From PALSA-660 sp963726435 (lineage in GTDB: Bacteria; Actinomycetota; Coriobacteriia; Anaerosomatales; PALSA-660): 64,000 bases of DNA. Below the pieces are notes generated by a model. The model saw nothing but the letters and a program-made list of their open reading frames with translations. It had not been told where the DNA came from and did not search any database. This document shows, piece after piece, positions 17,220 to 27,157 of the stretch. The stretch covers positions 123,195-187,194 of the forward strand of contig CAVSCJ010000005.1 in NCBI GenBank assembly GCA_963726435.1, in the 5' to 3' direction. Position 1 is the first letter of the stretch. Every line of letters starts with the position of its first letter. Both the position numbers and the translations under genes were made by a program.

Positions 17220-18386
17220 CTACGGTATCAGTCCGTGCAACGGGAACAACAGACCCCGCGCTTCCCGGACCACAGCCTCGGTCTGCGCAAGCGCGCCCGC
17301 AGCCTCCTCGGCCGGGAGCTCGAAGAGATCGGTCGCGCCGAGGCTGCGGGGAGCGTCCTTTCGGAGCAGCGAGATGACACGCTCGCGCCAACTCTCGGGG
17401 ATCTCGTCGGCAAGCCCGACACCGAGCAACCTGGCCATGACCCAGGTCCATGCGAGAGGGACCACGTTGAGGATCTGGTAGCCGCCGCCGCCGAGTGCGA
17501 CGAGGCGACCCTCGCACATCTCGTCGGCGAGCCCGACGACGCGGTCTACGAGGTCCCTGTAGCCGGGCAGGGTCATCCCGAGGTCGGTCAGCGGGTCGGT
17601 GTGATGGGCGTCCGCACCGAACTGCCCCACGATGACGTCGGGTTTGAACGCCCGCGTCAGCGGAGTGACGACCCGGTCGAAGGCGAGCCGGTAGCACTCA
17701 TCCGTTGCGAAACGCGGCATCGGCACGTTGACCGCATAGCCGCGCCCTTCGTCGTAGCCCATCTCGGAGGTGAAACCGGTCCCGGGGAACGCGTACAGAC
17801 CGCTCTCGTGCAGCGAGATCGTCATGACCTTGGACGTGCCGTCGAACGCCTCCTGTACGCCGTCGCCGTGGTGCGCGTCTATGTCGATGTAGAGCACCCG
17901 CAGCTCCGGCTTGGCGGCGCGCGCCACCGCGATCGCGACCGCGGCGTCGTTGTAGACGCAGAAGCCGGCGGCGCGGCTGCGGTGGGCGTGGTGCAGGCCG
18001 CCTGCGATCGAGAAGGCACGCGTGCGCCGTCCGCACAGCACCTCCTCAAGCGCCACGATCGAAGCGCCGCAGACCAGAGCCGAGATGCGGTGCATGCCCG
18101 GGAAGATCGGGTTGTCCTCCGTGCCGAGGCCCGAACCCGCGTGCAGCCCTGTCCCCCAATCGCTCGCCTCTACGACCGCCTCGATGTAGCCGCTCGAATG
18201 CACGAGCATCAGCTCCCGATCCGATGCCGGGCGAGGCTCGATGATCTCTCCCGGCGCGGGAATGCCGTACGCGGCCATGAGATCCACGGTCAGAGTGAGA
18301 CGCAGAGGGTTGAGCGGGTGCCCGGGGCCCAGGTCGTACTCGGCGAGAGCGGGGTCCCATATGAGCGCTGCTCTGGCCAAGTGCAC
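17220..18386 (-). CDS. acuC: Histone deacetylase-family protein (AcuC-like)
   Basis: AcuC-type enzymes remove acetyl groups from lysines, classically reactivating acetyl-CoA synthetase. The 388 residues show the tandem histidines in GGLHHAHRSRAAGFCVYND, the zinc site in YIDIDAHHGDGVQ and a third ligand in GQFGADAHHTDPL. The GTG at 18386 gives the normal family length. The longer open frame to 18578 crosses the promoter of the divergent acetate-CoA ligase and was rejected. The divergent gene pairs an acyl-CoA ligase with an acetyltransferase domain, so the two genes look like an acetylation/deacetylation module. Confidence 0.88.
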   Translation of the reverse strand: MHLARAALIWDPALAEYDLGPGHPLNPLRLTLTVDLMAAYGIPAPGEIIEPRPASDRELMLVHSSGYIEAVVEASDWGTGLHAGSGLGTEDNPIFPGMHRISALVCGASIVALEEVLCGRRTRAFSIAGGLHHAHRSRAAGFCVYNDAAVAIAVARAAKPELRVLYIDIDAHHGDGVQEAFDGTSKVMTISLHESGLYAFPGTGFTSEMGYDEGRGYAVNVPMPRFATDECYRLAFDRVVTPLTRAFKPDVIVGQFGADAHHTDPLTDLGMTLPGYRDLVDRVVGLADEMCEGRLVALGGGGYQILNVVPLAWTWVMARLLGVGLADEIPESWRERVISLLRKDAPRSLGATDLFELPAEEAAGALAQTEAVVREARGLLFPLHGLIP

Positions 18387-18465
18387 GCACCCCCGGCTTC
18401 CGAAGACACGATCGCGAGGGGAAAGCCCGTCCGAAGGGGAATCCTCATCTTGGAGGTATACCACT

Positions 18466-21126
18466 ATGCGCAGGATGCTTGACCCCAAGACCATCGCGCT
18501 CATCGGCGCCACGGAGACCGAAGGCGCAGTCGGCAGGACGATCATGGAGAACCTGCTGGCCTCGACCGGGCGCGACATCTACCCGGTCAACCCGCGTCAC
18601 AAGACCGTGTTCGGGCTGCCTTGCGTCCCGAGTATCGCGGACGTGCCCGCGGGCGTGGACCTCGCGATCGTCGCGACGCCCGCGGAGGGAGTGCCCGACG
18701 TGCTCGACGGATGCGCGGCGGCGCGCGTCGCCGGCGCGATCGTCGTCTCGGCGGGGTTCGGTGAGACCGGCACGCATGGCGTGGTGCTCGAGAGGCGCAT
18801 CGAGAAGCTTCTGCGCACCTCCCCCATGCGTGTCGTCGGTCCCAACTGCCTCGGCATCATCCGTCCGACCATCGGCCTGAACGCCTCGTTCCTCACGGTG
18901 GAGCCGAAGGCCGGCGACATCGCTCTGATATCGCAGAGCGGCGCGCTCGGGACCGGCATGCTCGACTGGGCTGTGAGCGCGAATGTCGGCTTCTCGCTGT
19001 TCGCATCGGTGGGCGGCATGGTGGACGTCGACTTCGCGGACCTCATCGACTTCCTCGGCGAGGACCGGCACACGCGCAGCATCCTCATCTACATGGAGAG
19101 CATCGGGAACGCGCGGAGGTTCATGAGCGCGGCGCGAGGCTTCGCGAGGAACAAGCCGATCATCGTGCTGAAGCCCGGACGGTACGCCGCGAGCGCCCGT
19201 GCCGCACTCTCCCACACCGGCGCGCTCGCCGGCGACGACGAGGTCTATGAGGCCGCGTTCCGCAGGACCGGCGTCGTCCGCGTCCACGAGGTCGCCGACC
19301 TCTTCCACGCAGCGGAGGTGCTCGATTCCCACCTCCTCCCGGTGGGCCCGGACGTGGCGATCGTGACCAACGCCGGAGGCCTCGGCGTCATGGCGACCGA
19401 CTCGCTCATCGAGCTGGGCGGGAGACTCGCGCCGCTGACCGAGAAGACCATGAAGGCGCTGGACGCGGCCCTGCCGATCTACTGGAGCCATTCCAACCCC
19501 ATCGACGTCTTGGGTGATGCGGGCAGCGACCGCTTCGTAGCGGGAGTCGACGCATGCCTGCGCGACAAAGGCGTCAACGGCGTCCTCGTCATCTACACGC
19601 CTCAGGGCAACGCGCGTCCCGACGCCATGGCCGAGCAGGTCGCGGCGCTGGCCGGCAAGGCAGCCAAGCCGCTCATCACCGTGCTCATGGGCGGCCGCAC
19701 CGTCGACAACGGCCGCGCTATCTTCCAGGCGGCCGGCGTGCCCTGCTACGACACCCCCGAGGACGCGGTCAAGTCGTACATGGGCATGTACCGCTACGCG
19801 AGGAACCTCGAGCTTCTCTACGAGACGCCCGCCCAGCTGGCGATCGACGTCGCGCCACCCATACACAACCTGCAGGCGACCTTGCTGCGGGTCGCACGGA
19901 GCGGCCGCAAGGTGCTCACGGAAGACGAGTCGAAGCGGTTCGTGAAGACGTATGGGATCCCGGTCATCACACAACGGCTGACCCACAACGTCGAGGAAGC
20001 ACTGGCCGCGGCGACTCGCCTCGGCTACCCCGTGGTTCTCAAGATCGCCTCCGAGGGCATCACGCACAAGACAGCCGCGGGCGGAGTCGAGACCGGCGTG
20101 TGCTCCCCTGAAGACCTGGAGCGCGCGTACGAGCGCCTGCTCGCGCGCGTGCGCAGGAGTTCGCCGAACGCCGTGATCGAGGGCGTCTCGGTCCAGAAGA
20201 TGGTACGGGCGGTCGACTACGAGATCATCCTGGGACTCAAGAAGGATCCGCAGTTCGGGACGGTGATCGTGTTCGGCGCCGGGGGTGTCGCCGCCGAGGG
20301 GCTCGCCGACTTCGCCGTGGCCCTCCCTCCGCTGAACCAGACGCTGGCCCACCGCATGATGGAGGAGACCCGCATCTTCGCGAGGATGCTCAAGCCGCCC
20401 GGCGGAGTGACCGCGCCGGACATCGGCGAGTTGGAGGAGCTGCTCGTCAAGCTCTCGAACATCGCCGTGGACTTCCCGGAGATCGCAGAGGTCGACATCA
20501 ACCCGCTCGTGATCGCGAACGGGAAGGCCTGCGCGGTCGACGCGCGCATCGTGATCGACGAATCGGTGATCGCGGGCAAGCCCAGGTTCCCGCATCTCGT
20601 GATCTCGCCCTACCCCACTCGATACGTCACTCCGTGGAAGCTGTCGGACGGCACGGAGGTCCTGCTGCGGCCGATCCGCCCCGAGGACGAGCCGATGGAA
20701 GCCGAGATGCTGGCCACTCTGTCGCCGGAGACCCTGCGCGGCCGCTTCTTCGAGCACAACATCGACATCACGCACGAGATGCTCGTGCGGTTCACCAACA
20801 TCGACTACGACCGCGAGATGGCGATCATCGCCGAGCTCACGCTCGGGAAGAAGAAGCGCATGATCGGCGTGGGTCGCCTGATGGCCGAAGCGGACAGGGG
20901 TTGCGGCGAGTTCGCGGTGGTCGTCCACGACGACTTCCAGAGCAGAGGGCTCGGCTACAAGCTGACCGACGTCATCATCGGCATCGCGCAGGAGAAGGGG
21001 CTTCGGGAGATCACGGGCTACATCGATGCGGGCAACCACCGGATGCTCAAGGTCGTCTCAGAGCTCGGGTTCGTCGCGGTGAGGACGGACGACAGAGTCA
21101 CGACCGTGCGGTTGGATCTCATCTGA
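18466..21126 (+). CDS. ADP-forming acetate-CoA ligase fused to GNAT acetyltransferase
   Basis: This 886-residue fusion begins with a CoA-binding domain (MLDPKTIALIGATETEGAVG). A succinyl-CoA-ligase-like domain with the phosphorylatable histidine loop (LSHTGALAGDDEVY) follows. Next comes an ATP-grasp domain from about 480 to 700 (YPVVLKIASEGITHKT, VDINPLVIANGKA), then a GNAT domain from about 735 to the end (FQSRGLGYKLTDVIIGIA). This is the Pat/PatZ architecture that acetylates proteins such as acetyl-CoA synthetase. Whether the ligase half is active is not decided, though the histidine is present. The ATG at 18466 has GGAGG nine bases upstream. Confidence 0.9.
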   Translation: MRRMLDPKTIALIGATETEGAVGRTIMENLLASTGRDIYPVNPRHKTVFGLPCVPSIADVPAGVDLAIVATPAEGVPDVLDGCAAARVAGAIVVSAGFGETGTHGVVLERRIEKLLRTSPMRVVGPNCLGIIRPTIGLNASFLTVEPKAGDIALISQSGALGTGMLDWAVSANVGFSLFASVGGMVDVDFADLIDFLGEDRHTRSILIYMESIGNARRFMSAARGFARNKPIIVLKPGRYAASARAALSHTGALAGDDEVYEAAFRRTGVVRVHEVADLFHAAEVLDSHLLPVGPDVAIVTNAGGLGVMATDSLIELGGRLAPLTEKTMKALDAALPIYWSHSNPIDVLGDAGSDRFVAGVDACLRDKGVNGVLVIYTPQGNARPDAMAEQVAALAGKAAKPLITVLMGGRTVDNGRAIFQAAGVPCYDTPEDAVKSYMGMYRYARNLELLYETPAQLAIDVAPPIHNLQATLLRVARSGRKVLTEDESKRFVKTYGIPVITQRLTHNVEEALAAATRLGYPVVLKIASEGITHKTAAGGVETGVCSPEDLERAYERLLARVRRSSPNAVIEGVSVQKMVRAVDYEIILGLKKDPQFGTVIVFGAGGVAAEGLADFAVALPPLNQTLAHRMMEETRIFARMLKPPGGVTAPDIGELEELLVKLSNIAVDFPEIAEVDINPLVIANGKACAVDARIVIDESVIAGKPRFPHLVISPYPTRYVTPWKLSDGTEVLLRPIRPEDEPMEAEMLATLSPETLRGRFFEHNIDITHEMLVRFTNIDYDREMAIIAELTLGKKKRMIGVGRLMAEADRGCGEFAVVVHDDFQSRGLGYKLTDVIIGIAQEKGLREITGYIDAGNHRMLKVVSELGFVAVRTDDRVTTVRLDLI

Positions 21127-21143
21127 GGGCGTCTGGTGCCACG

Positions 21144-22748
21144 ATGGCGGACGTAGCGGGCGGTACGCGGGGCAGGCGATACGGAGACAAGTGGCTCGTG
21201 CTTGTCGCCGCCTCCGTAGGCCTGTTCCTGGTGGTCGTGGACAGCACGATCGTCAACATCTCGATCCCGGCCATGATCAAGGGTCTGAACACCGACCTCT
21301 CGAGTGTGGAGTGGGTGCTCAACGGCTACACGCTCGTCTTCGCGTCGCTTCTGATCCCGATGGGCCGGACCGGCGACATGTTCGGACGCAAGCTGGTCTT
21401 CCTGGTCGGGTTGGCGTTGTTCGGGGTCGCTTCGGCCGCCTGCGGTCTGGCGCCGACGATCGGCCTGCTGGTCACGTCCCGAGTGGTGCAGGCGGTCGGA
21501 GCGGCCGCGATGATGCCGGCGACCCTGTCGCTCGTTCAGGTGAGCTTCGAGCCGAGTGAGCGCGGACTCGCTTTCGGGGTGTGGGCCGCCATCTCGGGGT
21601 TCGGGATCGGGATCGGGCCGACGCTGGGAGGGCTGCTGACCGAGTACGACTGGCGCTACATCTTCTTCGTGAACGTTCCGATCGTGGCTGCGGCATTCGT
21701 CTACACGCTGCTGGTCGTGCCGGAGTCGAAGGACGCGGAGTGCCACTCGATCGACTGGACCGGCGGCGCGCTGTGGGTGACCGCGTTCACTGCGTTCAAC
21801 TACGCGGTCATCGAGGGGCCGGCGGTGAGTTGGGGCGGCGCGATACCGTGGTTGTTCGCTGGGTCGGTCATGCTCATGGCGGCGTTCCTGTGGTGGGAGT
21901 CGCGCGCTGCCGAGCCGATGCTCAACCTCGGCCTGTTCAAGAGCTCGGCGTTCTCGGCCGGCAACGCTGCCACGACCGCCCTGCTGTTCGGGATGGTCGG
22001 CGGGTTCTTCCTCATACCGCTGTTCCTCCAAGACGGGCTGGGCTTCAGTGCGCTCAGGACCGGGCTCACGCTCGCGCCGATCGCGCTGGTGCTCATGGTG
22101 ATCGGACCCATCGTCGGCTCGCTCAGTGACCGTCACCCGCCGCGCTGGTTCATGGTGCCGGGCATGCTGACCGTGAGCGCCGCCCTTCTGTGGATCTCGA
22201 CGATCACCACCGCCGACACCCCCACGTCCCTGCTACCGCGCTTCCTGCTGATGGGCGCGGGAGCCGCCCTCGCGATCTCGCCGGTGACGAACGCGGTGAT
22301 GGGCACAGTGCCGGTGGAGTTCGCGGGCAGCGCGTCGGGGACGGTGTCCACCGCGCAGCGCGTGGGAGCTGTGCTGGGCGTGGCGGTGTTGGGTGCGGTG
22401 CTGCAAGTGACGCTCGCGTCCTCGCTGACGGCCGGACTTGCGAACGTGCCCGGACTGGATCCCGCGGCGGTGCAGAGGATCGTCGCCGCCGACAAGGCGA
22501 CCGCGACCGGGCTGGTCGGCGGCGTCGTCAGCCTGGAGGAGTCGCTGTCACGGTCGGGGCTGACACCGGCGCAGACTGTGTCACTCAGGCCGCATATCGC
22601 GGCCATCGCGAGCGAGGTGATCGTGACCGCGATGGCGATCGTACTGAAGGTGGCGGCTGCCGTCGTGTTCGCGGGTGCCGGCATCGCCGCGTTCGTGGTG
22701 AGGCGGAGGGACTACCAGCCGGAGCAGGGCGCGCCTGCCGGCGGGTAG
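21144..22748 (+). CDS. MFS transporter, DHA2 (EmrB/QacA) family
   Basis: This 534-residue membrane protein has about 14 helices and the drug:H+ antiporter signatures VVDSTIVNISIPAM (motif D1), GRTGDMFGRKLVFLVG (motif A) and GFGIGIGPTLGGLL (motif C). It probably exports small toxic compounds using the proton gradient. It starts 17 nt after the acetate-CoA ligase fusion. The ATG at 21144 has only a weak site, so the two may be co-transcribed and translationally coupled. The substrate is unknown. Confidence 0.88.
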   Translation: MADVAGGTRGRRYGDKWLVLVAASVGLFLVVVDSTIVNISIPAMIKGLNTDLSSVEWVLNGYTLVFASLLIPMGRTGDMFGRKLVFLVGLALFGVASAACGLAPTIGLLVTSRVVQAVGAAAMMPATLSLVQVSFEPSERGLAFGVWAAISGFGIGIGPTLGGLLTEYDWRYIFFVNVPIVAAAFVYTLLVVPESKDAECHSIDWTGGALWVTAFTAFNYAVIEGPAVSWGGAIPWLFAGSVMLMAAFLWWESRAAEPMLNLGLFKSSAFSAGNAATTALLFGMVGGFFLIPLFLQDGLGFSALRTGLTLAPIALVLMVIGPIVGSLSDRHPPRWFMVPGMLTVSAALLWISTITTADTPTSLLPRFLLMGAGAALAISPVTNAVMGTVPVEFAGSASGTVSTAQRVGAVLGVAVLGAVLQVTLASSLTAGLANVPGLDPAAVQRIVAADKATATGLVGGVVSLEESLSRSGLTPAQTVSLRPHIAAIASEVIVTAMAIVLKVAAAVVFAGAGIAAFVVRRRDYQPEQGAPAGG

Positions 22749-22844
22749 GCGGGAGGGCGGCAGGGACTTCCTCCCCGGTCCGACCGCACAGCGCCGTTGT
22801 ATGTCAAGCCAGTCCCGGGGATACACGTCTCGGAGGTGGTTCTC

Positions 22845-23318
22845 ATGAGTGGACCCACGATCGTCACGGTCGGACCGGCAACCGTCGCCGTGCTCCGCAT
22901 GACTGGATCCTTCACTCAGATCCCGGAGGGCTACGGGCGCCTGTACGGATGGGTCTCAGAGCGCGGGCTGAAACCTGCCGGCATGCCGTCCGCCGTGTAC
23001 CTGACGATGCCGGAGACTCCCGAGGGCGAAGCGGTCTGGGAGCTGTGGGCCCCTCTCGGCGGCCATGTTCCCGAGGCCGGGGCCGACGAGTCCGGCATCG
23101 CGATCACGCGCGTAGCCGGCCGCGAGGCGCTCTCGACCATGCACATCGGGCCGTATGAGTCGATGCCCGCCACCTACGAAGCGGCGATGCAGTGGATGGC
23201 TACCCACGGGTACGAGATGGACGGGCCGCCCATGGAACGCTACTACTCGGACCCGGACAAGGTGCCTCCGGAGGAGTACCGGACCGAGGTGCTGCTGCCG
23301 GTCCGCAGGGTCGGGTAG
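22845..23318 (+). CDS. GyrI-like effector-binding domain protein
   Basis: This 157-residue stand-alone GyrI/AraC-effector-binding domain has the typical tandem SHS2 pattern. It includes VAVLRMTGSFTQIPEGYGRL, GMPSAVYLTMPE, ALSTMHIGPYESMPATYEAA and TEVLLPVRRVG. Such proteins bind small hydrophobic or cationic molecules, and some hydrolyse them. The ATG at 22845 follows CGGAGG. Its position just after the MFS exporter suggests a linked role in handling small molecules, though the 96-nt gap leaves room for a separate promoter. Confidence 0.8.
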   Translation: MSGPTIVTVGPATVAVLRMTGSFTQIPEGYGRLYGWVSERGLKPAGMPSAVYLTMPETPEGEAVWELWAPLGGHVPEAGADESGIAITRVAGREALSTMHIGPYESMPATYEAAMQWMATHGYEMDGPPMERYYSDPDKVPPEEYRTEVLLPVRRVG

Positions 23319-23435
23319 CGCCCGACTGAACGACTCCGCCTGGAGCGGCAGCGTGCCGCCGTCGGAGCGTGCCGTCACGAGAAATCGAAGCCGCTCTCAC
23401 GGAACAGCGCGATGCACGTTCTCGACACCTCGGCG

Positions 23436-25487
23436 TCATAGAGAGAGCCCGGCGCCCTGCTCGATCTCTGCCAGCGCGGCCTCCATCCCCAGCGCGGGAC
23501 GGTAGGGACGGTGCGACATCATCGCCTCGACGACGTCGGCCACGGCGAGCACCTTGGCCCCCAGAAGCATCTGGTCGCAAAGAAGCCCGCGAGGGTAGCC
23601 GGAGCCGTCGCAGCGCTCGTGATGCTGGTAGATCAGCTCGGGGATCGGTTCCTCCATGTGGGCGGACAGGGCGATCCGGTACCCCGCCTCGGCGTGGCCC
23701 TTGATGAGTTCGAACTCAGTCGGCGAGATAGGCCCGGGCTTGCTGAGTATCTCGGCCGGCACCCCGACCTTGCCCATGTCGTGAAGCAGCCCGGCCACGT
23801 TGATGTCTGCGACCTCGGCATCCGACATGCCGAGATCATGCGCGATCCTCGCCGCGAGTTCGGCGACGCGCCGCTGATGGCCGGTCGTGTAGGGATCGCG
23901 TGCCTCGCCGATGCTGCCGGCGACGTCGATTGCCGCGGTGAGCGCCCTTTCGATGCGACCCGTTTGCCGGGTCAGCAACTCCTCGGCTTCCTTGTCCGCC
24001 GTGATGTCCTGGATCATGCAGACATGCTGCGGATGCGCCTCGTCACCGACCAGCACCGGGGCGTCCGTCATGCTGATCCAGACCGTGGAACCATCAGGCC
24101 GGACCAGGCGCCTCTCCGTCTGGACGGTCGCCGCCGTGTCGTTCAGAAGGGCGATGCTCTCAAGGCTGGCCCGCATGTCGGCCGGGTACGTGATGCTCAT
24201 CCAATCGAGTTCCAACAACTCCTCGACCGTCCGGCCGGCGATCTTCGCGTACGCAGGGTTCGCTTCGCGTATCTGCCCGGTCACCGTATCGATCAAAGCG
24301 ATCCCCGACGGCGCGCCGTCGAACATGGCCTTCAACCGCGATTCGCTTGCGGCCAGCGCCTCCTCGACCTGCTTGCGTTCGGTGATGTCCGTGAGGACGG
24401 TGATGTTGTAGTCCGGAGTCCCGTCCTCCTTGCGGATCGCAGCGACGTTGAGGTGCACCCAGATGATCGAACCGTCCTTGCGAAGATAGCGCTTCTCAGC
24501 GGCGTAGGTGTCCTCGTCGCCCGCCAGCATCCTGCGGAGATGGCTCATGTTCTGCTCGACGTCATCGGGATGGGTGACCGCGGCGAAGGTGGTCTGCATC
24601 AGTTCTTCGCGGGTGTATCCGAGCAGGTCACACAGACGCTGATTGACCCTCAGCCAGGTACCGTCGGCGCTGTTGACGTGAGCGATCCCGACATTCGCGT
24701 GTTCGAACGTATCCCGGAAGAACCGCTCCGCTCGGGACTGTTCGTTCTGCGCGTGCTTGAGTTCGCTGATGTCGTGAAGCACCACTTGGATCGCGGCGAC
24801 TCCCTGATCCAGCAGGGCCGAGCCGGTCACCTCCACCGTCGCTCTCGTGCCGTCGAGCCGGACGATCTCCGCGTCGGCGAGCGAAACCTTCTCACCGGCC
24901 TCACGTAGGCCCCCGCGCATGAGCGCCCGGGAATCGAGATCGAACAGCTCCGTGGCCGACTTGCCGATGAGATCCTCGGGCGAGGACGCCCGGAACAGCT
25001 TCACGCACGCGGGGTTCACAAGGACCACCTCGTCGTTGTCCAGCTCGTTGCGGTAGACGAAGACGGCGAGTGGGGAAGTCTCGGCCAGAGCCCGGTACCG
25101 TGCCTCACTGTCCTTGAGCTCCTCGGCCGCTCGCTTCTGCGCGGTCAGGTCGCTCACGAAGCTGAGCAAGGCGGGAGTCCCTCCGAGAAGGACCGGGACG
25201 GAGCGGACTTCCGCGGGAAAAGGCGAGCCGTCGCCACGGAGGTGCACCGCTTCGAAGAGCACCCCGGTCTTGGCGGCTTGCCGCATGCGCGTGTCGAGGT
25301 CCGTCTGGTCCCCGGGAGCTCGCAGGTCATGGATGCTCAGAGTGAGCATCTCGGCGAGGGAGTGCCCGTAGCAGTCCAAGGCGGCGCGGTTGGCGTCGAG
25401 GATCGAGCCGTCCAGCCCCAGCACGACAGCGACGCTGTCGAGTGCATCGAGCGCGTCGTGCGTCATCGCGACCTGATCGGTACTCAC
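23436..25487 (-). CDS. Multi-PAS HD-GYP cyclic-di-GMP phosphodiesterase
   Basis: This cytoplasmic sensor has four PAS domains in tandem from about residues 10 to 500 (for example FRDTFEHANVGIAHVNSADG and RLKAMFDGAPSGIALIDTVT). An HD-GYP domain follows from about 520 (LLHDMGKVGVPAEILSKPG, then HHERCDGSGYPRGL), with the HD and GYP metal and signature residues intact, so c-di-GMP hydrolysis is expected. The frame ends early at EQGAGLSL. Reading on in the next frame gives SLYDAEVSRTCIALFRESGF to 23375, the usual end of the domain. A single extra G near 23455 therefore probably truncates it. The GTG at 25487 is the start. Confidence 0.88.
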   Translation of the reverse strand: MSTDQVAMTHDALDALDSVAVVLGLDGSILDANRAALDCYGHSLAEMLTLSIHDLRAPGDQTDLDTRMRQAAKTGVLFEAVHLRGDGSPFPAEVRSVPVLLGGTPALLSFVSDLTAQKRAAEELKDSEARYRALAETSPLAVFVYRNELDNDEVVLVNPACVKLFRASSPEDLIGKSATELFDLDSRALMRGGLREAGEKVSLADAEIVRLDGTRATVEVTGSALLDQGVAAIQVVLHDISELKHAQNEQSRAERFFRDTFEHANVGIAHVNSADGTWLRVNQRLCDLLGYTREELMQTTFAAVTHPDDVEQNMSHLRRMLAGDEDTYAAEKRYLRKDGSIIWVHLNVAAIRKEDGTPDYNITVLTDITERKQVEEALAASESRLKAMFDGAPSGIALIDTVTGQIREANPAYAKIAGRTVEELLELDWMSITYPADMRASLESIALLNDTAATVQTERRLVRPDGSTVWISMTDAPVLVGDEAHPQHVCMIQDITADKEAEELLTRQTGRIERALTAAIDVAGSIGEARDPYTTGHQRRVAELAARIAHDLGMSDAEVADINVAGLLHDMGKVGVPAEILSKPGPISPTEFELIKGHAEAGYRIALSAHMEEPIPELIYQHHERCDGSGYPRGLLCDQMLLGAKVLAVADVVEAMMSHRPYRPALGMEAALAEIEQGAGLSL

Positions 25488-25752
25488 TGTCGCCGACTCT
25501 CGATACAGCAGTACTGGTTGGCGTCGTCGTCAGGTTGCCTAGTGCGCGCATAACGATACACCCGGTATCCCCAGACCGCGAGGGCACGCGGGTGAGAGCA
25601 CGCCGACCGATGCCTCGCGCACTAGTCGCCTATCGAGCCGGGCGACCTGCCTGCCGATACCCTTTGTGACCGCGGTTGGAGCCTTATGCCCACCGCCATG
25701 CCGCGGCGGGTATGCCCACGGCCCCCGCCGCCAGTCCAAGGAAGGGGGCACG

Positions 25753-26975
25753 ATGGTGCAGACCAGACACCTCGGGACCCGGCTCACACGTCATGTCGTC
25801 GCGATGGTGAGCCTGGCTGTCGTGATGGTCCTGTCGGGCGCTGGGGCCGCGTTCTCGGCACCTGCGCAGGGCGCGGCCGTCAACGTCATCTGGAGGAACG
25901 AAGGCTATCACCCCCAGAAGGGCTGGACCACGGGTGAGGTCGGACCCTATGCGGAGGGTACGTCGGTGCCGTTCCGGTTCATCGTCACCAATCCGAGCAC
26001 GAGCAGGCCGGCCATCGTCGGAGGGTTCTCGCTCCAGGTGACCGCCGAGGCCCACGGCGTGCGGGTGTTCGACGCCACGTCGGGCTGGACCGGACCCATC
26101 GCTCTCAGTTCCCAGGACGGCCTGGTCGACGGCATGCTGCGGACGACCTTCCCGGCAGGTCTGGAACTCGCCCCCGGCGAGTCCGTGACCTTTGAGTTCA
26201 AGGCGCACTTGGCCGTGTCGACACCGGCGTATCCGGCGGCCGGCATGCTGAACGGCAACGGAGTGAACGGGTTCTCGGAGCTCGACGCCGCCGGCGCGGG
26301 CACCTTCGGCAAGCGGGTCCCGGTGAAGGTCGCGGGACGCGAAGGCACGCTGGGCACCCCGACCGTGGGGATCACCAAGACGTCCGACGCACCCGTGACA
26401 GGTGTCCGGGCTGGCACGGTCGTCACGTACACGTACCTCGTGACCAACCTGGGCGACGTCGCGCTGCTGGATGTCGCCGTGACCGATGACGTCCTCGGTC
26501 CGATCGGGTCGTTCGCCGGCCCGCTGGCGCCTGGCGCGTCGGTCTCGTTCTCGAAGAGCGCCACGCTGAATGAGACCACGACCAACATCGGAACCGTCGC
26601 GGCGGTCGACGAGTACGGTCGCGATGTCTCCGACGCTGCGGAACTGACCGTCCCGCTGGTCACCTCCGCTTCCGTCTTCGGTCACGTGTTCGACGACCGG
26701 CGAATCACAGCGGAGGTGCAGGACGCCGACGAGCCCGGACTGCCGGCTGGACGATCGAGCTCCTCGACTCGGGGGGCGTCACCATCGGAACAACGACTAC
26801 CGACTCCGAAGGCGGGTACTCGTTCACCGACCTCACGCCCGGGCAGACGTACACCGTGCACGAGGTTCTGGAGGGGGGCTGGGTGCCGGTGACCCCGACC
26901 TCCTACATCGTCACACCGACTCCTGGTCAGGAAGCCGGGCCATACGACTTCGGTAGCTTCTATACCGGGTACTAG
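25753..26975 (+). pseudogene. Secreted surface protein with DUF11 and SdrD-like B domains, frameshifted
   Basis: A signal peptide (SLAVVMVLSGAGAAFSAPA) leads into beta-sandwich domains, then a DUF11-type repeat (VTYTYLVTNLGDVALLDVAV). A Cna/SdrD B-like domain follows whose start (FGHVFDD) and end (GGYSFTDLTPGQTYTVHEVL ... GSFYTGY) are in different frames. The break is near 26742, after DADEPGLP. The remainder is perfectly coding, so one small indel separates this from an intact protein of about 407 residues. It is likely exported and loosely cell-associated, as no sorting motif is visible. The ATG at 25753 has a GAAGGGGG site. Confidence 0.75.
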
Positions 26976-26978
26976 ACA

Positions 26979-27049
26979 CGAGCAGCTTCGCGCTGCTCGT
27001 AGTGTCGCCGCTACACCGAAGAAGCCCCGGTACCACCCGGGGCTTCTTC
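26979..27049. terminator. Two tandem terminator hairpins
   Basis: The first hairpin pairs ACGAGCAGC with GCTGCTCGT (26979-27001). The second pairs GAAGAAGCCCCGG (27018-27030) with CCGGGGCTTCTTC (27037-27049) around TACCAC. Both lie just after the surface-protein stop. The second, with 13 perfect pairs, is a strong intrinsic-type terminator isolating the downstream RyR/SLOG operon. Confidence 0.75.
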
Positions 27050-27157
27050 GCGTCGCCGCGGCGGTCCGCGCCCCGCCTTCTGGCCATGCTAGGATTGCCC
27101 CGCCGTCGAACGAATCGCACGCGAATTGTCCGGTCTCCGCTCGGGGGTGGAGCGTCT

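Noticed and set aside
18445..21039. 864-codon minus-strand frame
   Set aside because: Antisense shadow of the acetate-CoA ligase fusion, composed of Arg/Asp/Val-rich low-complexity sequence.
23436..23438. TGA ending the HD-GYP gene considered as a third selenocysteine codon
   Set aside because: Family sequence continues in a different frame, not the same one, so a 1-nt indel explains it.
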